Part shown: one piece after another, positions 1-10,588 of the stretch | Layout: the number at the start of each line of letters is the position of its first letter | How positions within the stretch are numbered: the stretch's first letter is position 1 | Assembly: GCA_014621425.1 (NCBI GenBank) | Contig: JAANBB010000283.1 | Coordinates: forward strand, 1-53,576 | Direction: 5' to 3' | DNA from: Cylindrodendrum hubeiense | Lineage: Eukaryota; Ascomycota; Sordariomycetes; Hypocreales; Nectriaceae | DNA: 53,576 bases | Translations under genes and position numbers: made by a program | The notes under the pieces: generated by a model | What the model was told of the DNA's origin: nothing | The model's database searches: none | What the model saw: the letters and a program-made list of their open reading frames with translations, nothing else

Positions 1-2310
1 AAAGTTATTAATATAGATAGATATCTTACTTTATAAATTATAGATCTAAACCTAGTTTCTTATAAATTATATAAGAGTATAGGATATTAAGTTCTATTAA
101 GATAGAATATTTATTATTATAGTCTTATAGAGGAGTTAGAAAGGGATTCTTTCTAGTTAATATTACTTTATATATAATATGATATTGCTCTTATATTAAG
201 GCTAGGCCCTTTAAAGAGATTATTATTTATAGTTTACTTAAATATTCTAAGCTTGATCTAGAGAGATTATATATTATAAATATCTTATTTATTATATACT
301 TATTTAAGAAATTGTACTCTTAATCTTTTATTATATCTTATATTACCTTAATAAGGTAAAAGAGATTACTTATATTATTTAATAAATAGCTTTTAATATT
401 ATTATTATTTGTTTTTATACTAGATATAATATAAATACTAAAGTTATAGTATATTTTAATAAAATAGTGAGCCTATTAAGCTCTTATAGGTATATAAGTA
501 TTATATAAATAATATAAGATTAGTTATTAATTATAAAACTCTTTATATAATATTCTCTAAGTTTTTTTGTAGACTATCTTATTATTAGTAAATAATATAA
601 CCTTTCACATCTAAAAGATATCTTAATAAATATAAGGAATCTTATTAGTTATTGAGCTATTGATTAATATTTAATTAACCAGGCTAAGCTAGGTATAATA
701 TTAAGGGGATTTATTAAGATTATTACTATCTGAGTTATTAGTAGGCTTGGATAGTTTAAGCTATTTTTACTTTAATTTGAGAAGGATATTAAAGTTAATA
801 TAGTGAATATATAGTTACTATTATAATATAGGAAATTAATTGTCTAAGACTACCTTTATTAACTTATTGAAATCTATAATAATAATAGTTAGGTCTTTGA
901 TAGATTATTTATTAATTAGCTGTTAAATCCCCTCTATAAGGAATTAGAATCCTTCCTGTTTCTTATTATTAATTAAGCTAAATACTATATTAAAGACTAT
1001 CCCTAAATATATCTGTCTAGTTACTTAGAAGAGGGGTAACTTAAACTAGTTAGTATTATATATATTATCAAAGCTAATAATATCTAGAAAGTGCTTTTAT
1101 ATTTAAAGATAATAGGGGAAGGTCTATATTAAGTTAATAATTTGATTTGGCTTATTATCTACTTACTTTATTAAGTAAGGGATTTTATTCTTATTAAAAA
1201 GCTTAATCAGGGCTATAATAGAGGTATACCTATTTAACTTATTATAATTAATTATAATCTTAATATTATAGATATCCTTTTAAATAAAGCTAGTATCTAG
1301 ATATTAGTCTTGAATAATTGTTTATATATTGTGGGTATGTATACTAACCTATTAACTTATAGTTTTAAGAGTGGTTCTAATAGGTAAAGTAAGTTATTAA
1401 TAGATAGGATAAGTTAATAGAATAAGACTAGGCTTATAATTATATTTATTATATTCTATATTTAGATATTATTATAAGAATTATTTCCCTTCTTTAAGGA
1501 TTTTAGTAATAATCTGCTATTTATAGTTATATTTCCAAGACTTTCACTATTCTAATCTAATTCCTTTAATAGGCTATAATTATTCAAATTGATTATACTA
1601 AAATATATATTAGATCTTCTAGCCTTAATATTAATATCTATATTACTAAATAATACTAAATCTATATTCCTTTATAAAGATATTAACTATCTTAAAGAGA
1701 GTCTCTATATTTAGGATAATATTACCTGGAATAGGAGGGTTAGGTATTAGTTCTGGTTTCGGGGAGACTGAGGATTATATAGATATAGGAGATATACTTA
1801 TTAGAGGACTTAATATTAATTGTTAATCTTGAGGTAGAGAGTATAGTGGAGGGGGATTATAGGCCCCTAGGCTTAGTGATAATTAGTTCTATCTCTCCTA
1901 CCACTTATATACCTGTTTATATTAATAAGTGAGGTTAAATATAAGATACTAGCTTTCTCTAATAATCTGTTATATAAGCTTTAGAATAGATTGGAATTTG
2001 GCTTTTATTGCTTGAGGTAGTGTTAGAGATATTAGAGGGCTAGATATATAAGATATAGGAGTTAATAATAAGTATAGGTATTTATCTGGGATTAAGTTTA
2101 TTATTTGATAAGTAGATAATAAAATCAGGATAAGATTGGTATTAAAATAGATTTTATAATTATTATATATTATCTAAGTTAACTTATTTATATCTTATTA
2201 ATTATAAGGTCTAGGGATATCAGAGAATTATTATAAGTATAATATAAAGAGATTATTAATAATATTATTATCTCTAGTATTATAAAATAGAAAGATAATA
2301 CTAGCTATAA
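1..2310. repeat. AT-rich, RIP-like tract, unidentified transposon debris
   Basis: The sequence is dominated by TTA, TAA, ATA and TAT words, with almost no CpG. No reading frame stays open for a useful length. Some plus-strand stretches between about 640 and 1,700 read like protein interrupted by in-frame TAA/TAG, as expected for a coding repeat hit by C-to-T and G-to-A changes, but I do not recognise the family. No living gene, RNA gene or CRISPR-like array is visible here. Confidence 0.6.
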
Positions 2311-2804
2311 TTAATAGACTTAAAGGGTATAATAGACTTAATAGATTAGTATTATATTTAATATAATAACTTAAAAGATATAATAGACTTAATTAGTATA
2401 ATAGACTTAGTAGGTTAGTATTATACTCTATGTGATAGTACTTTTAAGGGATCAATTAATTACTAGGACTTGGGCTTTAGCTTTATCTTTGGGATCTAAG
2501 ATCTGGTTTAATATTAGTTTATTAATAATAAGGTATATTTAATCTGGGAGGGGGTAGGGGATATTAATTAGGGGTAAGCTCTAAGAATGACTATTAGGAT
2601 ATTTATAATAATTATTCTTAGAGATAAGATTATTTTGATTATAATAGGTTAAATGTTAAGGGATATAAAGAGGAAATATAGTAGAATTCCTATATACTAA
2701 TAATTATTTTTAAGCTAATAAGAGTAATAGAAAAGTTATGTTTGTATAAGATTATACCTGTATAGTAAAAAGTTATACTTCTCTAATAATTACCTTAATA
2801 ATTA
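2311..2804 (+). repeat. Decayed copy of right half of TIR element
   Basis: This stretch matches 10,155-10,580, the right part of the TIR element, almost base for base apart from C-to-T and G-to-A type differences. It ends in a degraded version of the same right terminal repeat (about 2,738-2,804). No left terminal repeat was found upstream, so the copy is partial or its left end has decayed beyond recognition. It is far more AT-rich than the copy at 9,711, which suggests greater age or greater exposure to RIP. Confidence 0.7.
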
Positions 2805-2824
2805 TAATTAAGAAATTAATTTTA

Positions 2825-3220
2825 ATATTATCTTATATATAAGTTATAATCTTATTTTAGATTATTTATAATTAATATAAGTAAATCTAATAATAAACTA
2901 GAAAATTAACTAGATAAAGTTTAATAATATTAAATAATATTTATAATTTTAATAAGATTAGCTTTCTTATAGGTATAATTATAAGTGGAATGGTTATTAT
3001 AGATTTAGAAAGGTATTTAAAGTTAAAATTAATATAATCTAGAAACTAGAATAGATTATAGTTATTTAAATAATTAATATAAAAGGTTAGATAATCTAGT
3101 TATTTATTATTAGTATAAATTAATATTATCTTATTAATTAATATTAAGAAAGTAATCTCTTAAGTAATTAAACTATTATAATAACCTAAAATAACTAATA
3201 TATATAATAAGTATATAAAC
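2825..3220 (+). mobile_element. Fot1/pogo-type transposon fragment (RIP-decayed)
   Basis: Matches the middle of the copy at 21,860-23,645, starting just before the block that in intact pogo-family transposases reads N-F-D-E-T-G-F and carries the first catalytic Asp. The fragment breaks off near 3,220, where an inverted copy begins. Stops and RIP-type substitutions rule out function. Confidence 0.6.
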
Positions 3221-3234
3221 TAGATAAATATATA

Positions 3235-4975
3235 AATCACTTTTCTTAATCCTTTAGATAAGATTTAAGATAAAAATACAATAAAATATTTAATTAATTA
3301 AAACTAAATATTATACTTTTCCCTAAATATCTTAATAATAACCTAATAGATTCTTATATTATAACTGGTCTTTCTATAAGTTCTATAATATCTTTCCTTT
3401 AATTATACTAATCTTCTTTAACTATCACTTTATAATAATTTAGCCTCTATCTATATATTAATATCTATCTGATTAATTACTTCCCTTCTCTTATCTAAAG
3501 TTATCTTCCCTCTATTTTATAAGTAGGTTCTTTTTGCTCTATACTATTTACTAAGAGTCTTATTTATCTATTAAAGGATCTGGTTCTTAGACTTTAATAA
3601 TACTATTTAATATATTATTATCTTTATTCTCTTAGAAAATAACTTAAGTATTTTAAGGATAGATATTAGAGAGCTATTTTAATATTTTCTGATTTATCTT
3701 TTAAGGTATTTAGACTGAGAGCTAGCCTTAAAGATAGTCTTTAAGGTCTTTAAAACTTAAGGGTCAGGGAGACTGGTCTCCTCTTTAATAGGTATTAGAG
3801 TCTATAGTTATATATTAAGTTTTAAGAGTATATTTTTAGAGTTAAGGGGAATAAGTATAGCTTTTTTAAAACCTCTCTTAATATTGCTTTTTATTATTAT
3901 AGCTTTATAAATAATATAGAAGATTAGAAAGAAATTAGTCTTAGAAATATAATTAATAGAATATCTAATTAGATATTCTATTTATTAATTATAGACTATT
4001 TTAAGTAGTCTAAAATACTTAATATTAAGAGACTAGAATAGATAAGATAAATAAGATAGTATATAAAGTATAATAATATTATTTTCCTTATAATAGGTCT
4101 TAAAGTTAGTTAAATAATAGTTTTATACCTATTAAGAATTAGAAGATAATAATAACTATTTAATCAGGTCTTTATATATTACTTAAAGTATTTAATCTAC
4201 TTAAGACCTATCTTATTATTAGTCTAGTTATTTTTAGTTATAATAATAATCTAATTATCTAGGAGATTATTTTCTTAATACTAGCTAATAAGATAATATT
4301 AACTTATAATTATAATAAATAACTAGATTATCTAGTCTTTTATATTAATAACCTAAATAATTATAACCTATTTCTAGTTTTCAGACTAGACTAATTTTAG
4401 ATTTCTATACTTTTTTATACCTATAATAACTATTTCACTTATAATTAAACCTATTATAAAACTAATCTTATTAAAGTTATAAATATTAACTAGAATAATA
4501 TTATACTTTATAATTATATTCTCTATAAACTTAAACTAATTATAAATAATAATCAGATCTTTATATTTAGCTCTCTAATAATTATATTTATAAAAAAAAT
4601 ATATCTTAAATTCTAGATATTACCTAATAAAGTTAAAAGCTTAGTACTTACTAATAGGTAATATATCACGGTTAGCAAGTAGTTAATTAACTATTTCTTT
4701 AATATTATATAATTATAGAGGAAATTCTTGTAAATCTAGGTTAAGGATAAATTGAATAATAATCTGTTCTTCTAGATTAGATAGTCTCTGTGATTTAGGG
4801 ATAAAATCATATTAAGATTATATATCTTTCTAATAGTAATATAAGATATTATAATCAGTATTATAGAGATATATAGTATTCCAGATACTTAGTTTTGGGT
4901 TATTTTAAAGGGTTTAAAGGGTAAAAAGGATATTTATTTCTTTATTTAATTAAGATATATTTAATAGTTGAGAAT
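3235..4975 (-). mobile_element. Fot1/pogo-type DNA transposon, near full length, inactive
   Basis: This is an inverted copy of the element at 21,860-23,645. Read on the minus strand it shows an N-terminal helix-turn-helix-like region (about 4,950-4,650), the first-Asp region (about 4,500-4,400), and the conserved C-terminal region of pogo/Fot1 DDE transposases (about 4,050-3,780, with recognisable I-E-Y-L-I-R, A-F-Y-A-A-Y and F-R-G-A-G-L themes after allowing for RIP). Every domain has multiple stops. It lacks the ~190-bp insert seen at 5,508-5,700. Confidence 0.7.
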
Positions 4976-5064
4976 TAATTAATTAAATAGAAGAAAGAGA
5001 GAATGAGGGATTTTTGGCTTATATATTTGTCTGGTTTATATACTTATTATATATATTAAATTAA

Positions 5065-6290
5065 TAATAAGACTAGTCTTAAATAGTTAAAGTATTTTAA
5101 TTAGTATATAATTAAGTAATTAAATAGTTATTATTATCTTCTAATCTTTAATAATTATAAAAATTACTAATCTATTAAATTTAAAAGATATTATAAGGAA
5201 AAGAAAATTATCTAGCTTTATATACTAGCTTATTCCTCTTATTTATTTTAATCCTTTAATATTAGGTACTTTAGACTCTTTAAGAAGGTTTATAGTCAAG
5301 AAATAGAATATCTAATTAGATACTCTATAACTTATATTTTAAAGATTAAATTCTTTCTAGCTTTCTATACTATATACTAGATTACTATAATAGAAAGAAA
5401 TATTAGGGGGGCTTTTAAAGGAACTAGGCTTATTTCTCTTAACCTAGAAATTATAATCTCAAAGCTTAATATATAGCTATAGACTCTAATATCTATTAAG
5501 GAGTATCACAGGCTGAGCCTGGATCACGGATCCGGACTGTAGCCGGTCCAAGCTATAGGTATAGCTAGATGACTTAACCTCCAGTTAAATCATTACTTTC
5601 CCTTTTACCTCACTAGGGAACTGTAACAGAGCAGGAAGGTCATAGCGCTAGCTACCGCTTTAGTCCCTTTAGGACTAACCCCTTTCAAGGAGGGACTTAA
5701 ACCCTTAACCCCTTGAGTTTTAAAGACCCTAAAGACTATATTTAAGGCTAGATCTTAGTCTAATTATCTTAAAAGATAAATTAGAAGATATTATAATAGC
5801 TCTCCAGAATTAATTCTAGGAGTCCTAAAATCTCTTATTAAGGATATAATAATAATTATATATAAGAATATCTTATTAAAAGCTAAGATTAAAGACCTTT
5901 AAGAGATAAATAAGATATTAAGTTAGTATTAGAGGGTAAAAAGGACTAGATTATAAAGAAGAGAGATAATAATAATAGAGAAAGGAAGACAAGTAATTAA
6001 TTAGATAGATATTAATATACAAATAATAGCTAAATCATCAAGAAATAATAATTAAGGAAGGTTAGCATAAATAGGTATTTAGTATTATAGTGTTTATAGT
6101 AAGCCTGGTTATAATATAAGAATATATCAGGTAATAATTAAGATATCTAGGAAAGAGTATAATAAGTAGTTTAAATTAATTAAATAGTTTATAGTATTTT
6201 TATTATAATTCTAATCTTAGAGATTAGGATTTTTAAGATATTTATTTATCTAAGACACTCACTTATCAAGTATATTATAATTTAATTATA
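5065..6290 (+). mobile_element. Fot1/pogo-type transposon, 3' two thirds, inactive
   Basis: Direct-orientation copy of 22,620-23,645. The C-terminal transposase themes (isoleucine-rich block, then a KEFF-like block, then the F-R-G-A-G-L block) can be followed around 5,280-5,500. A GC-richer segment of about 190 bp interrupts this copy at 5,508-5,700 but is absent from the other copies. The 3' end, around the A-C-T-T-A-T-C-A-A-G-T-A motif, matches the end of the 22-kb copy. Stops throughout. Confidence 0.65.
5508..5700. repeat. GC-rich insertion inside decayed pogo copy
   Basis: About 190 bp of clearly higher GC, including CpG sites, lie between AAGGAG and TTAACCCCTTGAG of the pogo copy. The other copies run through this junction without it. 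It contains short inverted motifs such as AGTCCCTTTAGGACT. There is no open frame and no convincing tRNA-like A/B box, so its class (small non-autonomous element or other) is open. Confidence 0.45.
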
Positions 6291-6329
6291 TATTATTTTA
6301 ATTTTAATTTTATATATTTATTTTTATGT

Positions 6330-8475
6330 GCTATAGCACGTTAATAACAATAAGATAATCACGGAAATACCAAACTTAGAGAAGCTAGATAGAACAATAA
6401 TATCAGGGTTTGCAGAGAAGGTAGCACTCCTCATAGCCCACTTCTTCCTAGTTATAGAAGCAGATCTTAAGGGTAAGGAGGAATATAGATAACTTGCTAA
6501 TATAATCTAGAGATTAGCTAAAATATTAACTTAAAAGAACTAGAAGAGATTATAATAAATATCCAGGACTAGAAGACCACAAACCTAGATAATACTCTAA
6601 TAGGGTTTATTAAGTTTTATGGGAATTAAATAATACTTATATTACTTAGATTAATAGAAGTGAGTTTATAACTTGTATATTATCCGCGGTATTTTCACAA
6701 AGTAAAAGTAATAGTTATCCTAAAACCAGAGAAGATTAAAGCTAAGAGAGTAAGATTAAAGGGATAGTGATTAATCTTATTATTATCTATACTAGGAAAA
6801 GTAATTAAGATTATAATTATAAGATAATTAATAATTATAGTAGAAGAAGCTAATCTTCTATCTCTAGGATAAATAGGGAATAGAGCTAAAAGGTTAATAG
6901 AAATAGCACTTTATATTATAATTAAAGTGGTAAGGGAGATATAAGTGTGATATGGGATTATATTAATCTTCTTCCTTGATATAGTGGGAACCTTTAATAG
7001 AATTAATTACTAAAAGCTAATTAAAGTGTTAATTAAGGTAAGCTTACTAGACTGGATAATCTGATAGATCTAATTATTCCTGATAGATAGGAAGATATTA
7101 TTAGTATTTAATAATAATATAATAGTGGAGATAGAGATATTCTTGGGTATATTATAGGGATTACTATTCTTATTATTATTATTTATTATTTTTATTAGTA
7201 GACTATATAGGATATTAGAGGAATAGGAAAACTTAATAGTAATTAGCTTTACTAATAATATAAACCTACTAGTAATAGGGAGAATAATATAGGAGATATA
7301 TATATATATTAAAACTAGCTATAAAATCTGCGAGATATAGATAATAGAATATAGTGTGATCTTTAAACTAGAAAAGAATAAATTACTTTACTTTTCTAGA
7401 ACTCAGATCCCTTCCCTGGAAAGTGTTATAGTTAGGCCTACTATAATAACTCTAAGAATAGAAGTTATATTTCTTAGGATCTAAATTAATAAGAGATTAA
7501 TCTAGAAGAATTATATTATATATCTTAGGTTAGAGAGTAAATAATATTATTATATATTATATATACTAATAGTATTGACCTAGAGCTATTCTCTTTACTA
7601 GGTATAATTAATCTTCCTTTAGGTAATATAGAATGTTCTAGTATATAAGGTATTAGTTATTTATATACTAATATACCCCGGGGAGAAATTTAAAGGAATA
7701 GTAAGAATAATAGCTAAGATATAGATAAAGTGCTTATAACTTATAGCTAGAACTTATAAGGTAATACTAACTAAATCCCTGGAGATTAAGTTAGATATCT
7801 CTTTCCTAGATCTATATATAAATAGAAGATTAGATAAGGCCCTTATAAATATATATATAATGGGAATCTAGGGACTAATAGTTAAGATATAATAATATAT
7901 TATAAATATACTTTATTAGTATCACAGGTCCTGGTATAAGTTATAAGAAGAATCTATTATTTAATATAAATACTAGGAATAATTTAGGGAGAATCTAATA
8001 ATAAGAATAAAAGACTAATAGAAAAGATAATAATAATAAGGAATAGATAAGTTATAATATAATTACCCTCACTAATTACTATTATATGACGTTCTGGCTA
8101 CTATATACTAGTGAGAGTATAGGATAGACAGGAATATATTAGGATATGATCTAAGTGAACCAGAATATATACTAAATAAAGGGGATTATAGGATCTGATA
8201 ATATATAAATGGGAATATTTATATAATTAAATCTGTTAATAGCTAAGGAGTTTAAGGCTCTTGTCTAATATACTAAATAAATATATATATATTAGGTCTA
8301 TTATAATAGATTGTGAGGTATATGGGATTATAGTGATCTATAGATTGTGATGATCTAGAATCGTGGGTATAATCCTTAGTAGTATGTTCTATATGTGATA
8401 GGCTAGAAAAAGTGGGTATATTATAGTTCTGCTAGTTATGATTATCTAATCTTAACCTGGGCTATAATATAATAT
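6330..8475 (+). mobile_element. Tad1-type LINE, reverse-transcriptase region, inactive
   Basis: Plus-strand frames, read through stops, show the order typical of Tad1-clade non-LTR reverse transcriptases. A P-R-Y-F-H-K-x-K-V-I-V-I-L-K-P block lies near 6,680-6,730, followed by L-G-K, the G-N-R-A-K-R block near 6,880, a D-I-x-G-T-F-N-R-I-N-Y block near 6,980-7,010, and a F-T-N-N catalytic box near 7,240 where an active enzyme has F/Y-x-D-D. A D-L-Y-x-N-x-R-L motif, common after the Tad1 RT, lies near 7,810. Both catalytic Asp codons read Asn, the change RIP produces from GAT/GAC. The last ~370 bp recur elsewhere in the window. Confidence 0.7.
8110..8475 (+). repeat. Dispersed ~370-bp repeat, copy 1
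   Basis: This block recurs at 16,470-16,835 and, in shortened form, near 52,780-52,870, always in the same orientation and with RIP-type differences. Because copy 1 directly follows the LINE reverse transcriptase, the others may be 5'-truncated LINE ends (inference). Confidence 0.6.
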
Positions 8476-9240
8476 CTCCTCTCTATTAGTTCTTATTCTT
8501 AAGATTATATAAAGAGATTAAATTCCTATATTTATTTGGTAAGTGGTTTTCTTTTATATCCTTCTTAGTCATGATATTAATGAGATATCTAGTTATATAG
8601 AAAAATAATATTCTTATAAAATCTAGGAAAAATTATCTCTTATAGTGAATATTGAGTTTGATAGTTTTACTATTAAAATACTATATATTTATTATTTTTA
8701 TAATAAAAAGTTATGTGTAATATCTAATAAATCTACTTATTATAGTAAGTGTATTTATTATGGATAAAGTTATAATAGGGTATATATAATTTCTTCCTAT
8801 AAGGATATACTTTTTATCTTTTAGTTTCTTAAATTAATTTTATATTTAGTAAATAAATTATTTTTTTAAGAGAAGAAGTTTATTATTAATAAGGAGAATG
8901 CTAGTAATACTTTTCTAGAGATTTATAATTAAATAGTGAAGTTATAAGTTAAGATAGTTATAGCTATTAGAAGGCTATTATAAATCTAGAAAATCTAAAG
9001 TAAGATATCTATTAAGTATAATAAGATTATATATTGTAGTTTATAAGGATTTGAGAAAGAAGATAAGTTATTTAGGATATTAGATTCTTATAAATAGTAA
9101 ATAATTAGGGATATTTAATTTACTAGTATTCTTAATAAATTTAATTAGTCTATTCTAGGTTTGGGGGATAAGTTAGCTAATATAAGCCCTTTAGTTAATC
9201 CTTTACTTCTTGTCTTTAATATTAGTAAAAGTTCTTTAAG
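8476..9240. repeat. AT-rich transposon debris
   Basis: RIP-like sequence without open frames. Short Cys-containing runs appear around 8,710-8,780 but are too degraded to place. No gene or RNA feature seen. Confidence 0.4.
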
Positions 9241-9702
9241 AGGTACTATATATAGGTAAGATTTTTAAGTAATTTCTATATATTTTTACTATCTGGATAA
9301 TTTTTCTATTTTATAAGATATTCTGTTTTTCTATTAATAGTTCTTATCTCACAGATTTCCTTAACTTTATATTCTTCTAAACTATTAACTTTAGTCTTAG
9401 GTTTATTACTAAACTTAGTGTGAATTATATCTTTAGCTATCTTAAGTAATAAGATATAAAAAACTAGATAGAGTCTAATTTTTAGTGATAGATTTAATTT
9501 ATAATTATTTTCTAATATTTTTTATAGTAATTTTATAGGGTCTAATATATTTATAGTCTAGTTTTTTATTTATTTATATTATTATAATATTTTTTATAAT
9601 AAGATAAATTATATCTCCCTTTAAAAAGAATAATCCCTTTATCTATTTTAGATTATAGTATTTTTTTATCTAAAATCTAATAAATTTAAGTTCTATTTTT
9701 AT

Positions 9703-9710
9703 TTCTTAAT
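9703..9710. repeat. Target-site duplication, left (TTCTTAAT)
   Basis: Identical to 10,581-10,588 and directly abuts the left terminal inverted repeat at 9,711. Confidence 0.85.
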
Positions 9711-10580
9711 AGCAATTGCTAGAGGGGCATGACTTTTTGCTACGCGGGCATGATCTTACACGGGCATGACTTTTTCTACAATCCTTATTAGCTCAAAAAA
9801 AAAGATCTCCACATATACACACAATCAAAGGCAGTGAAGCCAGCTTAACTAACAGCTATTATACCCATATTAAGTCCATAACTATAACATTCCACTACTA
9901 TTATATCAAGATAGTATAATTTCAATCTCTCATATTTGAATTCTCAGCTCAACTATAAGCAATCAGAATTATACTATATTACAATAATACCACCAGATCA
10001 TCTTAATCATATCATAATAGTGCTATTAGATCACCTTAATATGATTTAATAGCACTATCACAATATCACTAAGATAACTTGATAGCACTATCGCGATATT
10101 GCTAAGATGACCTGATAGCACTATCGCGATATCAGCGTCACACTCAATACGGTAACTCAAAGGGTATAATGGACTCGGTTAGTATGATGGACTCGGTGGG
10201 TTAGTGTTATGCTCTACGCGACAGCGCTTCCAAGGGATCAATTAATCACTAAGACTTGGGCTTCGGCTTCGTCTTCGGGATCTAAGATCCGGTTCGATAT
10301 CGGTTTGTTAGTAGCGAGGTATATTTAATCTGGGGGGGGGTAGGGGATGCTGATCTGGGGTGGGCTCTAAGAGTTGCTATTGGGATATTTATAATGATTA
10401 TTCTTAGAGGTAAGATTATTTTGATTATAATAGGTTAAATACTAAGGGGTATAAAGAGGAAATGTGGTAGAATTCCTATATATTAATAATTATTTTTAAG
10501 CTAATGAGAGTGGTGGAAAAGTCATACCTGTATAAGATTATGCCCGTGTAATAAAAAGTTATGCCCCTCTAGTAATTGCC
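9711..10580. mobile_element. Non-autonomous TIR DNA transposon with 8-bp target duplication
   Basis: The first ~70 bases and the reverse complement of the last ~70 are the same sequence apart from about ten differences, mostly transitions. The element is flanked on both sides by TTCTTAAT (9,703-9,710 and 10,581-10,588), a perfect 8-bp target-site duplication. An 8-bp duplication is typical of hAT elements and also occurs in P and Merlin elements, so the superfamily is provisional. The interior has no transposase frame but carries subterminal repeats of about 33 bp built around GATAGCACTATCGCGATA (about 10,045-10,135), with inverted partners near 9,985-10,045. It retains CpG sites unlike its surroundings, so it probably entered the Gypsy element after that element had decayed. 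Confidence 0.85.
10045..10135. repeat. Subterminal repeats within TIR element
   Basis: Three head-to-tail units of about 33 bp share GATAGCACTATCGCGATAT, followed in two of them by a C-T-A-A-G-A-T-R-A-C block. Reverse-complement relatives lie just upstream (about 9,985-10,045, e.g. AGATCATCTTAAT and AATAGTGCTATTAGATCA). Arrays like this are transposase-binding sites in several hAT elements; that role here is inference. Confidence 0.65.
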
Positions 10581-10588
10581 TTCTTAAT
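10581..10588. repeat. Target-site duplication, right (TTCTTAAT)
   Basis: Identical to 9,703-9,710 and directly follows the right terminal inverted repeat, which ends at 10,580. Confidence 0.85.

Noticed and set aside
10005..10135. Repeats inside the TIR element as a CRISPR array
   Set aside because: Units are head-to-tail without unique spacers, partly inverted, and the genome is eukaryotic.
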